From positions 62,001 to 126,000 of the forward strand of contig JAUIRK010000748.1 in assembly GCA_030549495.1 (NCBI GenBank): 64,000 nucleotides of DNA, read 5' to 3'. The stretch is from Nectonema munidae. Taxonomy: Eukaryota > Nematomorpha > Nectonematoida > Nectonematidae. The position numbers were made by a program, and so were the translations under genes. The notes beneath the pieces are model-generated. The model did not search any database. It was given only the letters and a program-made list of their open reading frames with translations, and had not been told where the DNA came from. Of the stretch, positions 14,081 to 26,061 are shown in pieces (positions within the stretch are counted from its first letter, which is position 1; the number at the start of each line of letters is the position of its first letter).

Positions 14081-15598
14081 TTGGTCAGGAGGCTTGATGT
14101 TGGATGGAGCCCAAGAACTTGAGTTATCGAAACCCGGCCTTTAACTAACCTTACTGATGTAAAACTTTACAAGATCTTGTATTTTTTAAAAACAAATAAA
14201 ATAATGGAATGTATTTCAATGTTTTTAACTATTTAGAAGGAGAAAGCATTTTTTGGTTTTTATTTTTTTAACATGTCAAAAAACTAAAATATACTCAGAT
14301 CTTCTCAGGAAATCTTAATTTTTTGAAACATTCTTCCTAGTCACAATGTTAGTCTGATCCAATCTGGTTTAATGCTTAAGCGACCAGTCCGGTTAAACTG
14401 CAATTAAGACCGGCCTTAAACTGTTAGTTACAAAAATGATCATTATCAATGATATAAAAACAAATTATAAATATACACTCTAACTTGTTGAAAACGCCAC
14501 CTTTATAAGACAGCAACATGGACAAGAGCGCAATCGTTCGTAAGTCCCAACATAATTTCATATATCTCATATTCAACTTTGATTCTATAAGAGAGCCACC
14601 TGTCTAACGCTGCCAACAACCATAAAATTTTAACTGAAGAGCGCCAGTCAAAATCAAATTATTGATTTCATTTGAAAACAATAATCAACATTTCGTGTTT
14701 TTTCAAAGTTTTATTCTACTATAAAATACTACTTGAGTTTTACACTTTTTGAAAATTTGGATTCTGTTGATAAAACTTGTCATTCTTTTCAGGTGATGTT
14801 TTTCTATAAATTTCTTTTAGCTGCTTATAATTGTTTTTATTAGAATTTGTTAACATTAAAAAAATATGAACACTTTTTTATGAAATAAAATCTCGTTTTG
14901 GGACTTAAAGTTTATATGAATATTTTATGATTACAATATTTTTACGAATTGGATTGTTCTGGAGGAACTGAAAAAAGATAAATTTAAAAGTTATGTTTCC
15001 GTCCCCATACTCACACTTTCCAAAGAGTTGTTTAATTAAGAATGTAAAGAACTTGATCAAATTCACAAAGATTTACATACCTCAAAACATTGATAGATCG
15101 GAATCAGCCAGCCTACACAAAAATTCCTTGCTTCCGATGATGATAGTAATGATAATGATGAAGATGATAATAAAAGAAGAGCTGACAAATCAGAATCAAA
15201 AGTTTGTTCATTCTCTTAAGCTTTAGAATTTCTCAAAAACTTTTTACCTTCTATCATATGCGCGAATGCTTCAAATAAATGCTAATTTAAATCACATAAT
15301 TTTTTTATGAAAATGCCTCAAACAAATCTTACATAAAAATATATAAATCCACCTTTTCAATGCATAAACTTAATCAATATATATGTTATGTTACAAATAA
15401 CAAAATGTTCATATTAGAATGATATAGTGAGTAATGAAGTGTGCAATATATCATGCATAGAAAAACGGTAAAAAACGTTTAAGCTGTTGAGTGATATTTA
15501 CCCAGCAACTTTATAATTAGACTTCAACACCACTTCATCTATATAGCATTCATATTAGGATCATTGTAGTGACTTTAATTAGTATCATTTAATGGATT
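14081..15598. other. AT-rich region, nothing recognised
   Basis: No supported gene. The plus frame at 14993-15226 has no recognisable domain and includes a short ATG/GAT-rich run near 15135-15170. Confidence 0.5.
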
Positions 15599-16246
15599 AT
15601 ACCATCTCCAGCTCCGTCTCATTTGTTTGAAATTCAATCACCCTCTTTTGAAATTCCGTTCCTTTGAACATCCTTTCCAATTTCTTACATCCATTTGCAA
15701 TTTTGTTACATCAATTCTTTTTCAAAATTTACTTATTATATATGAAATATTATTTATTCAAAATAAAATTATATTGAAAAAAATTTATTGAAAAGATTGG
15801 TTTTTCTTAGATATTCTCAAGTCTATAGATAAAGTGTTAATAAATCAGAAAAACTTGCTGAGAAAAAGTATTAAATTCATGAAATACAATTAGAATTTTA
15901 AATAAACTATTCAGAATTAAAAAATAAATTAGAACTGAAAACAGTAAAAAAAATTTCGAAAAATTGCTCTCCCTCCTTCATTGCATTTCAATTATTTTAT
16001 CTATAAGATTTTGATTTACATTTCAGAATGAAGTATTTATCGCTTTATAAATTTGTTTTGATATTTTTTTGTTAACATAATTGTTTTAAATGATTAAATT
16101 TTCTTCATATACAAAAATAATGTTAAAATTCTAAAATATACAAGAAAAATTGAAAAAAGGTGAAACAGAATTGCAAAAAGGTTTAATTGAAATGCAAAAA
16201 GGTGTAACGGAATTGCAAAATGGAGTGACGTAACTAAAAATGGTAT
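15599..16246. mobile_element. Foldback-like element 2, inverted arms made of ~21 bp tandem repeats
   Basis: Both ends begin ATACCAT when read inward. The right arm (about 16150-16240) contains successive units of the form GAATTGCAAAAAGGTGTAAC. The left arm (about 15610-15725) carries diverged reverse complements such as TTTGAAATTCCGTTCC. It has the same architecture and terminal motif (AACTAAAAATGGTAT) as the elements at 12920 and 62465, with a slightly different unit. About 650 bp, non-coding; no TSD identified. Confidence 0.7.
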
Positions 16247-16597
16247 CTACTTTTACAGCTTTGAAATATTTCTTAGAGTAGTATTGACGTCAACAGTATG
16301 ATTTGACTGCAATAGTTAAAAATGCTACAATTTTTGCATCCAAAATTAAATATGTGAAAGCTGTCTGACTTAAGTATTCTGTCTGCTTCCAATGAAAGAA
16401 ACATATTTCATGATGGTCCGCGATTGAGAATCGAGCAATAGGAGTAGTCGATCAAATCACTTCCACCGCTATCTCATCTGTCGAATAAAGTTTTTACTAA
16501 GGTTCAAAGATTGAAATCAAAGAATCCAAAATTTTTCAACAATTTTAAATAATTGTGGCCTCCGTAATCAAGCGACACTAGACAAATATTCGGCTTA
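16247..16597. other. AT-rich spacer, nothing recognised
   Basis: Lies between two mobile elements; no supported feature. Confidence 0.5.
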
Positions 16598-16605
16598 CCC
16601 TAAGG

Positions 16606-16824
16606 CAGGGTTACCAGTGGTGCATGCACCACTTGTGGTGCGAGAACTCTTTCCGAGTTGTGCGAGAAGATATTTTCAAAAAACGAAAATTTTGATGAAA
16701 ATTTTGACCAAAATTTTTTTAAATATTTTTTTCATGAACTTTTTTGAAAATTTTTGTTGGAGTGGTGTGAGGGAAAAAAAAATTTTTTTAATGGTGCGAG
16801 CTGAAAAAAGGTTAAGAAACACTT
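16606..16824. mobile_element. hAT MITE (219 bp) with perfect 8 bp TSD
   Basis: Exact octamer duplication CCCTAAGG at 16598-16605 and 16825-16832. The left end is CAGGGTTACCAGTGGTGC; the right end read inward is AAGTGTTTCTTAACC, recalling the common hAT end CAGTGTTTCTTAACC with its first base changed. GTGGTGCGAG-like motifs occur near both ends. No coding capacity. Confidence 0.85.
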
Positions 16825-16832
16825 CCCTAAGG

Positions 16833-18025
16833 CCAACCTAATGGTATTATTTTTTTTATTTTGTAGGATATTAGTACTATAAAGAAATGATAGGATCTTG
16901 AAAATTTTAATCGTTTTTCCTTTTATTCTGTGGTTCCTAAATATTCGTCAAGCTCCGAAAATCCGTCCTTCGAATCTGCCAACCCCAGCATCCGTCACGT
17001 TTCTTTGAAAACAGATTTCGTTATGGCCCTTATTTAATGTCTCGAAGACCTGTTATTTTTTCAGGAACCGAATGTAAACACGTCTTCATTCTGTATATAT
17101 TTTAGTCTATTTTCCTCTAACCCCTTACATAACCAAACCTCATAAAGGATCAATACGACATTAATGATAAATACCCGTAAATAATCACTACTACTTCAAT
17201 GAACTAATGAATTAATCAATCAATGAATTATTGTCATGAACCATCTAGTCTAAATAAATTAAACTGGTCAACAGCCAAAATGGTTCTTTGTTAATTTAGT
17301 CAATTTGATATTCTTAAACATTAATCTGATATTCATTTTTTTATAACAGTTAGATCAATTTTTTTGAATAATATTGATCTTACTAAATATACTTGCATAG
17401 TTGATTTTCAAAGTACATATGTTAATTACATAGTAATTCAGATATATTATAACATTATATTCAAAATTTAATAACGAATTATAAAAGTTATAATAAATTT
17501 TTTCTTTTGTTTAAAAAATTTGCGCTGTTAATAGAGGCGAACGAATTCTCTTTCTACCCTTCGATGGTCCTTAACGGCCCTACTAATCTAATAGTTTTTA
17601 ACTTCTTTTAGTCCTGAACCGATATCACGTTTTTAAAAATACTGTGAACCATATTATATGTTTTGTTAATGATATGGCAGGGTTCCGGAGTCAGAGATTT
17701 TAAAGAGATCGTGGTAGAAGGCAGAGTCGATATCTAATAAAATTTTGGATTCGGATTCAGATTTTTCAGTATAAAAAAACAATTCTGCTATTTAAAAAAA
17801 TGGAAAAAAATAAATTTTCACAAACATATGGGGTGGCCATTCTTTAGTCGACGTAAGAATTGGGTTTGAAATATTTTGAATTGGAGACGCAGTTGTATCT
17901 CTAATTTATTTGGAGTCGGAGTCGAATTTCTGTAAGTACATCATGGAGTTGGAGACGGATAATTTCCTTTCAACCATAGAACTCTGGATATAAAGCATGG
18001 ATGCACTAAATTTGGTTAGAAATAT
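16833..18025. other. AT-rich region with a GGAGTC-rich repeat stretch
   Basis: Mostly unremarkable. From about 17675 to 17965 the motifs TCCGGAGTCAGAG, GGAGTCGGAGTCG and GGAGTTGGAGACGG recur, suggesting an old interspersed repeat built on a GGAGTC unit. Its ends and class could not be set. Confidence 0.4.
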
Positions 18026-18058
18026 GAAGAGAAGAGAGGCGTAGTTAATTGGACAGAG

Positions 18059-18660
18059 CAGGGCCGTATCAAGGGATCGTGGCGCCGCAAGGCAAAGGTC
18101 CTGGATGGAGCCTCTCACCCCTTGCTCTTTCTTTTCTCACTCATCCCCACCCCATTCTGGCTTAAAAAGTGATTTAGAAAAAAAATGCTCACATTTTTAA
18201 GCTACATAATTCAGATATATACTGACTGAGTCTAAGACAGTCTCCATTAGATGTTCATTTTTCGTGTTTTAGCAGCAGCAAAATTATCGAGAACTTCTTT
18301 CTCAATGCTCATAAGAGCCAGACTTTGGAGGCGGGCTTGTCCCATAGTGCTCCTTAGGTAGGGCTTAATAAGTTTTAGCTTGCTGAATGACCTTTCACAG
18401 GATGCAATAGTAGTTCCAATTGTCAGCATGATCCTCACAGCCACTTGTAGATTCGGACAGAGTCCTGAGTGCGGGGACAGGAAACCAAGTAACTCCATAG
18501 CGTTTGCCGGTTTTTCCTTCCGAGGTTTCAAAAACATTTGAATGTCCTGAATTTCCATCTCAAGCTCTGCTGAGTTGACATCAGTGGCAATGAAATGGCG
18601 CCCCCTGTGTGGCGCCTGGGGCAATTGCCCCTCACTGCCCTCCCCCTTGATACAGCCCTG
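18059..18660 (-). mobile_element. Nested hAT element with transposase remnant
   Basis: TIRs: left CAGGGCCGTATCAAGGG, right read inward CAGGGCTGTATCAAGGG, one mismatch in 17. Flanking octamers GGACAGAG (18051-18058) and GGGCAGAG (18661-18668) match at seven of eight. It sits only 25 bp inside the left end of the hAT at 18034, so it is the younger insertion. It is a 602 bp deletion derivative keeping the 3' end of its transposase gene on the minus strand. Confidence 0.92.
18247..18624 (-). pseudogene. hAT transposase C-terminal (dimerisation) fragment
   Basis: A 125-residue frame contains TIASCERSFSKLKLIKPYLR, followed by LQSLALMSIEKEV: the conserved hAT C-terminal dimerisation region with its ERSFSKL core. 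The rest of the transposase (BED finger and catalytic RNase H fold) has been deleted; the frame's first residues come from TIR-proximal DNA. The stop at 18247 is the natural C-terminus, as hAT proteins end shortly after this motif. Of the hAT groups it most resembles those related to ZMYM-type host proteins. Confidence 0.82.
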
Positions 18661-19196
18661 GGGCAGAGCCCCCCCCCCCTCCCCAAAAAATCTCTAACAC
18701 CCTTGAGAAAATTAATTAAGATACCAAAAATAGGATACTCCTATTTAAAAAATTTTTTTTTGTAACAATGTTAGAGAAAGTAGTGTTCTTGACAAGTCTT
18801 ATATAAAAAAGATATCATTTCGGAAATAACCAATTTTATTTTATCTCTTAAGGTAAATAAAATATCTCGACAAAAAATAGGATACTCCGGTTCTATTGTA
18901 GAGTGTCTTTTCTGGTCTCAAAAAAATTAACACTTCTAATCGTAGATCCTATAAAGAAACTCAAGTTACACTTTTACATTATGAAAATAGAATAAAGAAT
19001 TCTACTACTTTCGAAATATTCAAAAAAATATGACAAAAAACCTAGAAAGTTATCTATATAAACACTTATTTTATAATTTTTTAAAATTGTTTATTTTTTT
19101 ACGCTTTTTTAATAGGGCTTCACTTTCATCTTCCAAAGCTCTTTCATGCCCCCCCCCCTCTTGAGGATGAAAGCTGGCTACGCCTCTGGAAGAGAA

Positions 19197-20124
19197 TTTT
19201 AAAACCAATGAATATTTTCTTGTGGCGTATATTTTCAATTTTACGGTTTACCTTATTTATCTTGCAAATCGATTTCAAAACTCTTTTTCTTTGCCAATGT
19301 GATGAAAAGCTTTATTTCTATTGATGCAAAGGCAAAATGGAATCAATTTTATATGTCATTTTATATTTCCTATCAAATTAGGTAAATACCATATTTTTTA
19401 ACTGAACACTAGTTATATCGTATATCCAAACGCCCCTTAAACAAGTCGATTATTTTCATGAACTATTTCGAAATCATCATGGACCAATGGTTTAGAAACG
19501 CTGTACTAACCTCTTCAATGATCATTTATCAATAACTTCTTACTGTTTTACTTTGAATGATCACATGTTTCGAACGAAACTACAAACGAATAAAGAAACC
19601 AACTAGTTATATATAGTAAAAAAAGACAAAAAACTTATAAAAAGATTTAGAAAAATGTCTTATGTTCTAAAAAAAGTATTTTCATCCAGGAGTAGTTTTA
19701 AATCGAGAATAAGAAATAAATTTCCTGTTGAAACTTTTTCATCTTTTGAATATTCAAACATGAATAATATTTATATATAATAAAACATGCTTAAATAAAC
19801 ATTTAAAAATGTTCACTTATGCGTGCATCGGTGAATATTTCCGAGTAAATTTTATTTTTTCGGGGACCCTATTTCTGAAGGTTTAAAAAACTTGGTTTAA
19901 TAACCATGAAGGAATAGCGCCTTTTTTATGCGTTTGTTAGTGGAGAAGGGAGCGGAGAGAAGGATTTGCTGCCAGAAAACCAAAGTAATATTAAGAACGG
20001 AAATATTATGCTTAATATTTTTAATCGAATATTATGCAAATTGAAAAATGCATAGCAAAACTTTTTTAATATAGAAACTAGTTTAAATTTTAGTGAAAAA
20101 ATAATTCCAGTTACCTAATTTTAG
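19197..20124. other. AT-rich region with a lone hAT-like end
   Basis: At about 19485-19503 the sequence CCAATGGTTTAGAAACGCTG read in reverse resembles a hAT end (CAGCGTTTCTAAACC). No partner end was found. Otherwise nothing recognised. Confidence 0.4.
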
Positions 20125-20132
20125 CTATGGAC

Positions 20133-21081
20133 CAGAGCCCAGCGGGGAGTGAATTTTTAAGACGAGACAGGGTCGGGGAGATGCTCTTCCCGCCACAAAA
20201 GGGGAGGGTCGGGAACAATTTTCTAAATGATGAAATATAAAAGTATTTCATGAAACAAAAATATGAAATAAACTTTTTTATTTAAGCTAATTTTATATGA
20301 TTTATTATTTTGCCCAACAAAAATTAATTTGTGGATTCAAGCTACTTCGTTTACTGTTTACAATATTTAAACCGAAACTGAACAATCTTTCTGATCCAGA
20401 GTTCCTTACAGGTATATTTAAATACTTTCTCGCTAAAGAGCTTAAGGCATGCATTTTTCCTTTTCTTTCCAACAAAGTAAAATCACCTTTTTCGTATCTT
20501 GTAGTAGGGAATCAGGAAAAGGGGAAGAAGCTGAAATGAGCCGCCATTTTTTGATGACGCACTGAATAGTGAAAAATTGGCGATTTCCATAAAAAAGTAT
20601 AGGGACGCATCGATTAGTGAGACCGTATGATACGAAATATAATTTCGATTTTGTGCAACCTAACGGATTTTTTTCACCATTATTTCATATCATTTAAATC
20701 ATGTTGAAAAGTAAATAATGAATATATTTATAAAAATATAATAAAGATTTTGTAATAAGATCTTCTATTAAGATAGGTAAACACGAATCTTATGAGTCAC
20801 ATGGAAGCCTAGGTATTTTTCCATTCTAAAAGAAAATATATTTTATACATAATGGGAGTTTCTTTGAAAAATATCTTCTAAGGTCGCGTTGAGTAGCAAA
20901 AGTTTGAGAAACACTGCACTAGTCATGCGCGAAAATATGAATGATCAAATTTTTTATCAATTCCCCGATAATGGGGCTAAAACCTACCCCACGAGGAACA
21001 AGGAGTCACATTCCCTCCAGTGAACGGGGAGTCACATTCCTTGCGTTGAACGGGAAAGTTTGGGGTCCCCGCAGGGCTCTG
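20133..21081. mobile_element. hAT element, non-coding, with perfect 8 bp TSD
   Basis: Exact octamer duplication CTATGGAC (20125-20132 and 21082-21089). TIRs: left CAGAGCCCAGCGGGGA, right read inward CAGAGCCCTGCGGGGA. Near the right end a unit of about 26 bp (GGAGTCACATTCC...GAACG) is tandemly duplicated (21000-21052). At about 20896-20916 a separate hAT-like end, AGTTTGAGAAACACTG, is seen without a partner, probably a remnant of another insertion. No transposase was recognised; open frames inside (20297-20539, 20941-21123) look spurious. Confidence 0.9.
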
Positions 21082-21089
21082 CTATGGAC

Positions 21090-21591
21090 CAATTCCTTTC
21101 CGTGGAGGGCCCAATTAGACTAGTAGATGACCGAGCCTCTCTGAATATAAGGGTTAAATAGGCCATGTGAAGATATCCCTACATTTGACTCTTATATCTC
21201 AAGCGCAGTTGTCACACAAAATTAGGTCATATTTTTTATTCTCCATGATGTTACTAAAGGTATAATCAAAAATGGTATTGTGTTCTCTCTGTTATTGCGC
21301 GATATTATAGTGCCTTCTTCCTATTACAAATATGAAGAGCTGCCTATACTTTGTATATTCATTATCAGGTTTCTAGTTGGCGGCTCCAAAACTTGGAATT
21401 GATTTTTATTTTCTTGTATCACAAAACCGATATTCCTTCCCTGTTCCCATGATTGTCTAAGCTCACTGTTATTGAGCGGTGAAGGAGTGATCGATTAGAA
21501 AGACTAATGAATCGATAAAGTGTATTTAAAATTAGAAAAATGATTAATAGACAAAACTGTACATTAGAGCACATAGAATATAATGAATGTT
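21090..21591. other. Spacer, nothing recognised
   Basis: Unique-looking sequence between a hAT element and the AC array. Confidence 0.5.
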
Positions 21592-22252
<661 letters not shown>

Positions 22253-22472
22253 CATTTTTTTGATTGAAACAATGATATCTTTTGTATAATTTATATTATA
22301 GTTACATTTTAGAAAATAATTTGTATAAGTAGCTATAAATTTTGAATTAAAAAAGTTTAAATTCTCTTCCCACAATTGGGAAGTCGATAAAAAAAATTTA
22401 TTCTTTCCCAAAGATGGTTAGGTAAAAAAAATGAATTTTTTTAATCCAACATTTTTATAAGATATTTATTTT

Positions 22473-22772
22473 AAAAAAATGATGCATTTTTGCCATTTTT
22501 TTAGAAAGAACAGGAAGTGCAGTAGTTATGCAAAGTTGTTTGCAAGGAGAACAATCTATAGCAAAAAATTCGCTAAACAACACACTCCAATAAAGCTTTT
22601 TCACTAAACAGAGAACTTGTGCTTCTGCAAAGATGCAGAATTAATTTTTGTCTGAAAGACAAGGAGAGATAAGCGGGAGAGGTGTACATAAATTCTCTAC
22701 CAAATATCACGCTAAAGAGTGAAGCAAAAAGAAGAGATCTATCAAAAAAACGCTTCACACAAGCGAAGAAAC
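22473..22772 (-). repeat. Unknown 300 bp repeat, copy 1
   Basis: It aligns end to end with 24541-24840 in the same orientation, differing by scattered substitutions and small indels (roughly 90% or better by eye). The blocks AACAGGAAGTGCAGTAG, GAACTTGTGCTTCTGC, CAAGGAGAGATAAGCGGG and AAGCGAAGAAAC are shared. No TIRs, TSD or A/B boxes were found. This copy's minus frame is shorter than in copy 2. Family unknown. Confidence 0.8.
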
Positions 22773-24540
22773 AAATCTAAAGTTTTATTTTAAACATATG
22801 TGTGTATGCCCCATAATTCTAACTAGAAAAGGGGGGATTTATGATTATACACAATTTCTAAAACATACATTTCAGCATACAAAATTTGAATTAAACATTT
22901 ATCTTCATGTTTAAAATTAAAAAAAACCCCTTTCAAGAGTGAGATCTCCTAGGAAAGACACAACAAAGGTGTGACATAAAAACCGTATTAGAGAAGTAAA
23001 ATAACGATGGAGTGACGGGAAGTGTAATTAATATTTTATTTTAAAAATATTAAAATTAAAATTCTGGTTTTGTGTCATATTGTGTGAAATCCCACGAAGG
23101 TATTCGTCAAGGGGCACAATTCCATGAACAATGTTGTTGATGATCGCTGGATTGCAGTTATCATCCATATTAACAACTACCTTGCGAAATTGAAAGAGAA
23201 ATGTAGAGATGTCTCTCCTGGGAAATATATGTTTCATTTGTCAATATTTATTGTGACTTCTATGAAAGGTCGCCATTTGAATAGGAGCGCACAAGAAATG
23301 GAAAATATATAAATATCGATTGAGTTTTGATGATCGATAGATGCTATCCCAACTTGAACACTCCTTTATAGAGAAACAAACCCTTGGTTTCTAGTACGGA
23401 TTAACCAGTTCCAAAAAGTTTGCCGATACCGGTTCTAATACTAAAAAACCGAATTTACCTTTGAGATATCCACCCTTAGGACATTCTACATCTCTCTTCC
23501 ATAGAGATTCCTATGTTCTAATAGTGTTATACTTACTCTTACTAACATAATATGTGTCATTACAATAGTACCTTTCCTAATCTCTTCCTTCAAGAGATCA
23601 TCATGTAGTACACCTTTAACAGATCAAACACCAAAGAGTAAAGCACATCTTCCCCCCTAAGCAAGAAAAAGCTACTACATGAGCAATCTCTCTTTCTTCT
23701 CCTTCTCTCGAGGAAGACATACGCTCCATTTTTGTGGTGAAAAAAATCTAGAAATTTTTTGCTAATTTAAGACTGTTAACTACAAGGAGTATGTGGATGT
23801 CTTTTGTTCTTCTAGAGAAATTGAAAGAATTTTTAGAAGACGAGATAATGCTTTTGACTAGCAGGTAAGAAGAACCCTCGTCTCTGCAAATGGCGAAATC
23901 CAAATCGTTTTACACAATAATCTGAGGATTATCAACTCGGAATACAAAATTTGACATTTTAAGTAGGCTAATATAAGAGGGTATTATAACAGGTTAACGA
24001 CCAGATTAATCCGACGATATCTAATGTAAAGCAGATGATTTGTATTTAAAAGCATACAGAGAGAATTCTTATTTTTGTAAAGTCGACAATTATCGACTCT
24101 AGTCAGTAATCGATTAAATTTAAGCTTTTATGCTACTTTAAATTTGATTAAACAAATGCCGTCCACAAGAAGTTTATAATTTTTAATCAGGCGAATTCAA
24201 AGGAATAACTTCAATTTTAAAAGTCCTCTCAATTTTCTTCTCTTTAATAACCAATGACTCACGTAATAAAAAGCGTTTGCTAAGTTATAGAAAAGTTTAT
24301 TCAATAAGAAAAACTGACGATTTTCTAAAAACAGCACCATGATAGGAAATTGTTAATGTTTGTTAACGACATATAAAAGAAATTGAAGAGTTTTATTGAC
24401 TAGATAAAACTCCTGCAAATGGTTATACATACGCCTAATTTAGTTTGTTTTAACTTTTAGTTTGGTATATCGTATGCTAGACGGAACTTTTTGAAATATA
24501 CTTCCTCTTTTAAAAAAAAATTAGGTAGAGATAAAGGGGA
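22773..24540. other. Region between the two 300 bp repeats, nothing recognised
   Basis: AT-rich. The small frames at 23028-23237 (minus) and 23124-23312 (plus) overlap and show no domain. GAACCGGT-like words occur near 23400-23445. Confidence 0.5.
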
Positions 24541-24840
24541 AAAAATGATGCATTTTTGCCATTTTTTTAGAAAGAACAGGAAGTGCAGTAGTTATGCAAA
24601 GTTGTTTGCAAGGAGAACAATTTATAGCCAAAAATTCCCTAAACAACGCACTCCAATAAAGCTTTTTCGCTTTAAACAGAGAACTTGTGCTTCTGCAAAG
24701 ATGCAGAATTAATTTTTGCCTGAAAGACAAGGAGAGATAAGCGGGAGAAGTGTGCATAAATTCTCTTCCAAATATCACGATAAAGAGTGGAGCAAAAAGA
24801 AGAAACCTATCAAAAAAATGCTTCACCCAAGCGAAGAAAC
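24541..24840 (-). repeat. Unknown 300 bp repeat, copy 2
   Basis: Pair of 22473-22772. On the minus strand this copy is open for about 100 codons from 24826 (start MKHFFDRFLLFAPLF), Leu/Phe/Ser-rich with one hydrophobic N-terminal segment. The other copy's frame breaks early, so the frame is not conserved and coding is doubtful. Confidence 0.8.
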
Positions 24841-25108
24841 GAAAACTGGCATTAATGACGTAGATAGGGTTAACTCTTGAGTTGGAGAAACCTCTTGTCC
24901 ATTGTGAAAGGCCATCGCATCACAGAGGATAATTATTCACAGCACGAAAACTAAATCTTTAAAGCTTATTTAAGAGCATACCATTCTTATGGCATAGTTA
25001 TCACAAAATTTTGCACGTCCTATCATCTTTATCATTTGATACACCAATCTTTAAACTTTGCAAATGCCTCTACTTTGAATGATGGCCTGTGTGTATGGTT
25101 GTTTAAAT

Positions 25109-26053
25109 CAGAGATTTCAAACTGGGCTTCAGAGACCCCAGTGACTTTTGGAAAGAGGGCTTCATCTTAAGTCGAAGGACTGGTATAAAGTTGGTAGTGA
25201 TTGATAAGTGCAGAGACCAAACTAGAGCTAAAAGAGGAGAACGAAAAGGAAATGCAAAGGGAGAATAGCTGCACCGAGAAGCAAAATCCACAACATTCAA
25301 TAAAATTAGTATGAGGCAAAATAAAAAAGATACAATACTTAGATTTGATGCGATAGACACATTATTTCATTCTCCTTTTATGACTATGGACAATGTGGTG
25401 CCCGAAATATTAAATTGATAAATCTCTTGCATTTTGTATTGTTCTCGTATTTTTTTCTAGATATATTTCAAGAACAAAATGTTTTCCCTTTTCAACTATA
25501 TGTATATAGGGCAAACGCACTATACTTTGTATGTCCCATATACTTTCTAGACATTTCGTTATTTCTTTTTGTTGTCTACCGTCGTCTTGCCAGACCACTG
25601 ATATATTAAATTTTATTACAGAAAAAAATTATATAAAAATATACATATATTAGTAGTTTGCTAATTACAAAATTATTTTAGATATACTTTTTTATCATAA
25701 GGAGTCTTGATTTAAAAGTGCTCCTTCAATAAAGACAACCCAACCCACTACTAATATATCCCATCCATAATCAAAAAATTCTGAATACGATAAAATCAAT
25801 ATTTTTCTTGAATTAATTGAAATTTATATATTTGCTAACTACAACCATCTTAGTGGATGTGAAAAATTGTACTTAAAAGTTTCAACAAGGTTTTTCTCAA
25901 TTTTCATTCATATATGTAATTATATTTACATTTAGATATGTAGTAATCTGGCAAAACCTCTGCCATCCTTTTTAAAAATCAAGTTTTCCAAGTCTATAAA
26001 CTATATGCAAAACAAAGTAAAAGTTATTGTTCAAAAAAGTTTGAGAATCTCTG
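25109..26053. mobile_element. hAT element, non-coding (945 bp)
   Basis: Left end CAGAGATTTCAAACTGGGC, right end read inward CAGAGATTCTCAAACTTTTT: a hAT TIR of the CAG-n-GnTTCTCAAAC type. Flanking octamers GTTTAAAT (25101-25108) and GTTTAGGT (26054-26061) match at six of eight. No transposase recognised inside. Confidence 0.78.
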
Positions 26054-26061
26054 GTTTAGGT

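Larger units (their letters stand above)
18034..19188. mobile_element. hAT element interrupted by a second hAT; perfect 8 bp TSD
   Basis: The octamer GAAGAGAA flanks it on both sides (18026-18033 and 19189-19196). The right end read inward is CAGAGGCGTAGCCAGC; the left end is GAGAGGCGTAG, the same with one base changed. A C-rich tract follows the left end (after the nested insertion) and a matching tract of C (G when read inward) sits at the right end (about 19149-19158). Without the nested copy it is about 545 bp. No transposase of its own was recognised, so it is non-autonomous. Confidence 0.88.

Noticed and set aside
20941-21123. Plus-strand frame with a Trp/Arg/Gly-rich product
   Set aside because: It lies in the subterminal repeat of the hAT at 20133-21081 and ends near its TIR; no domain.
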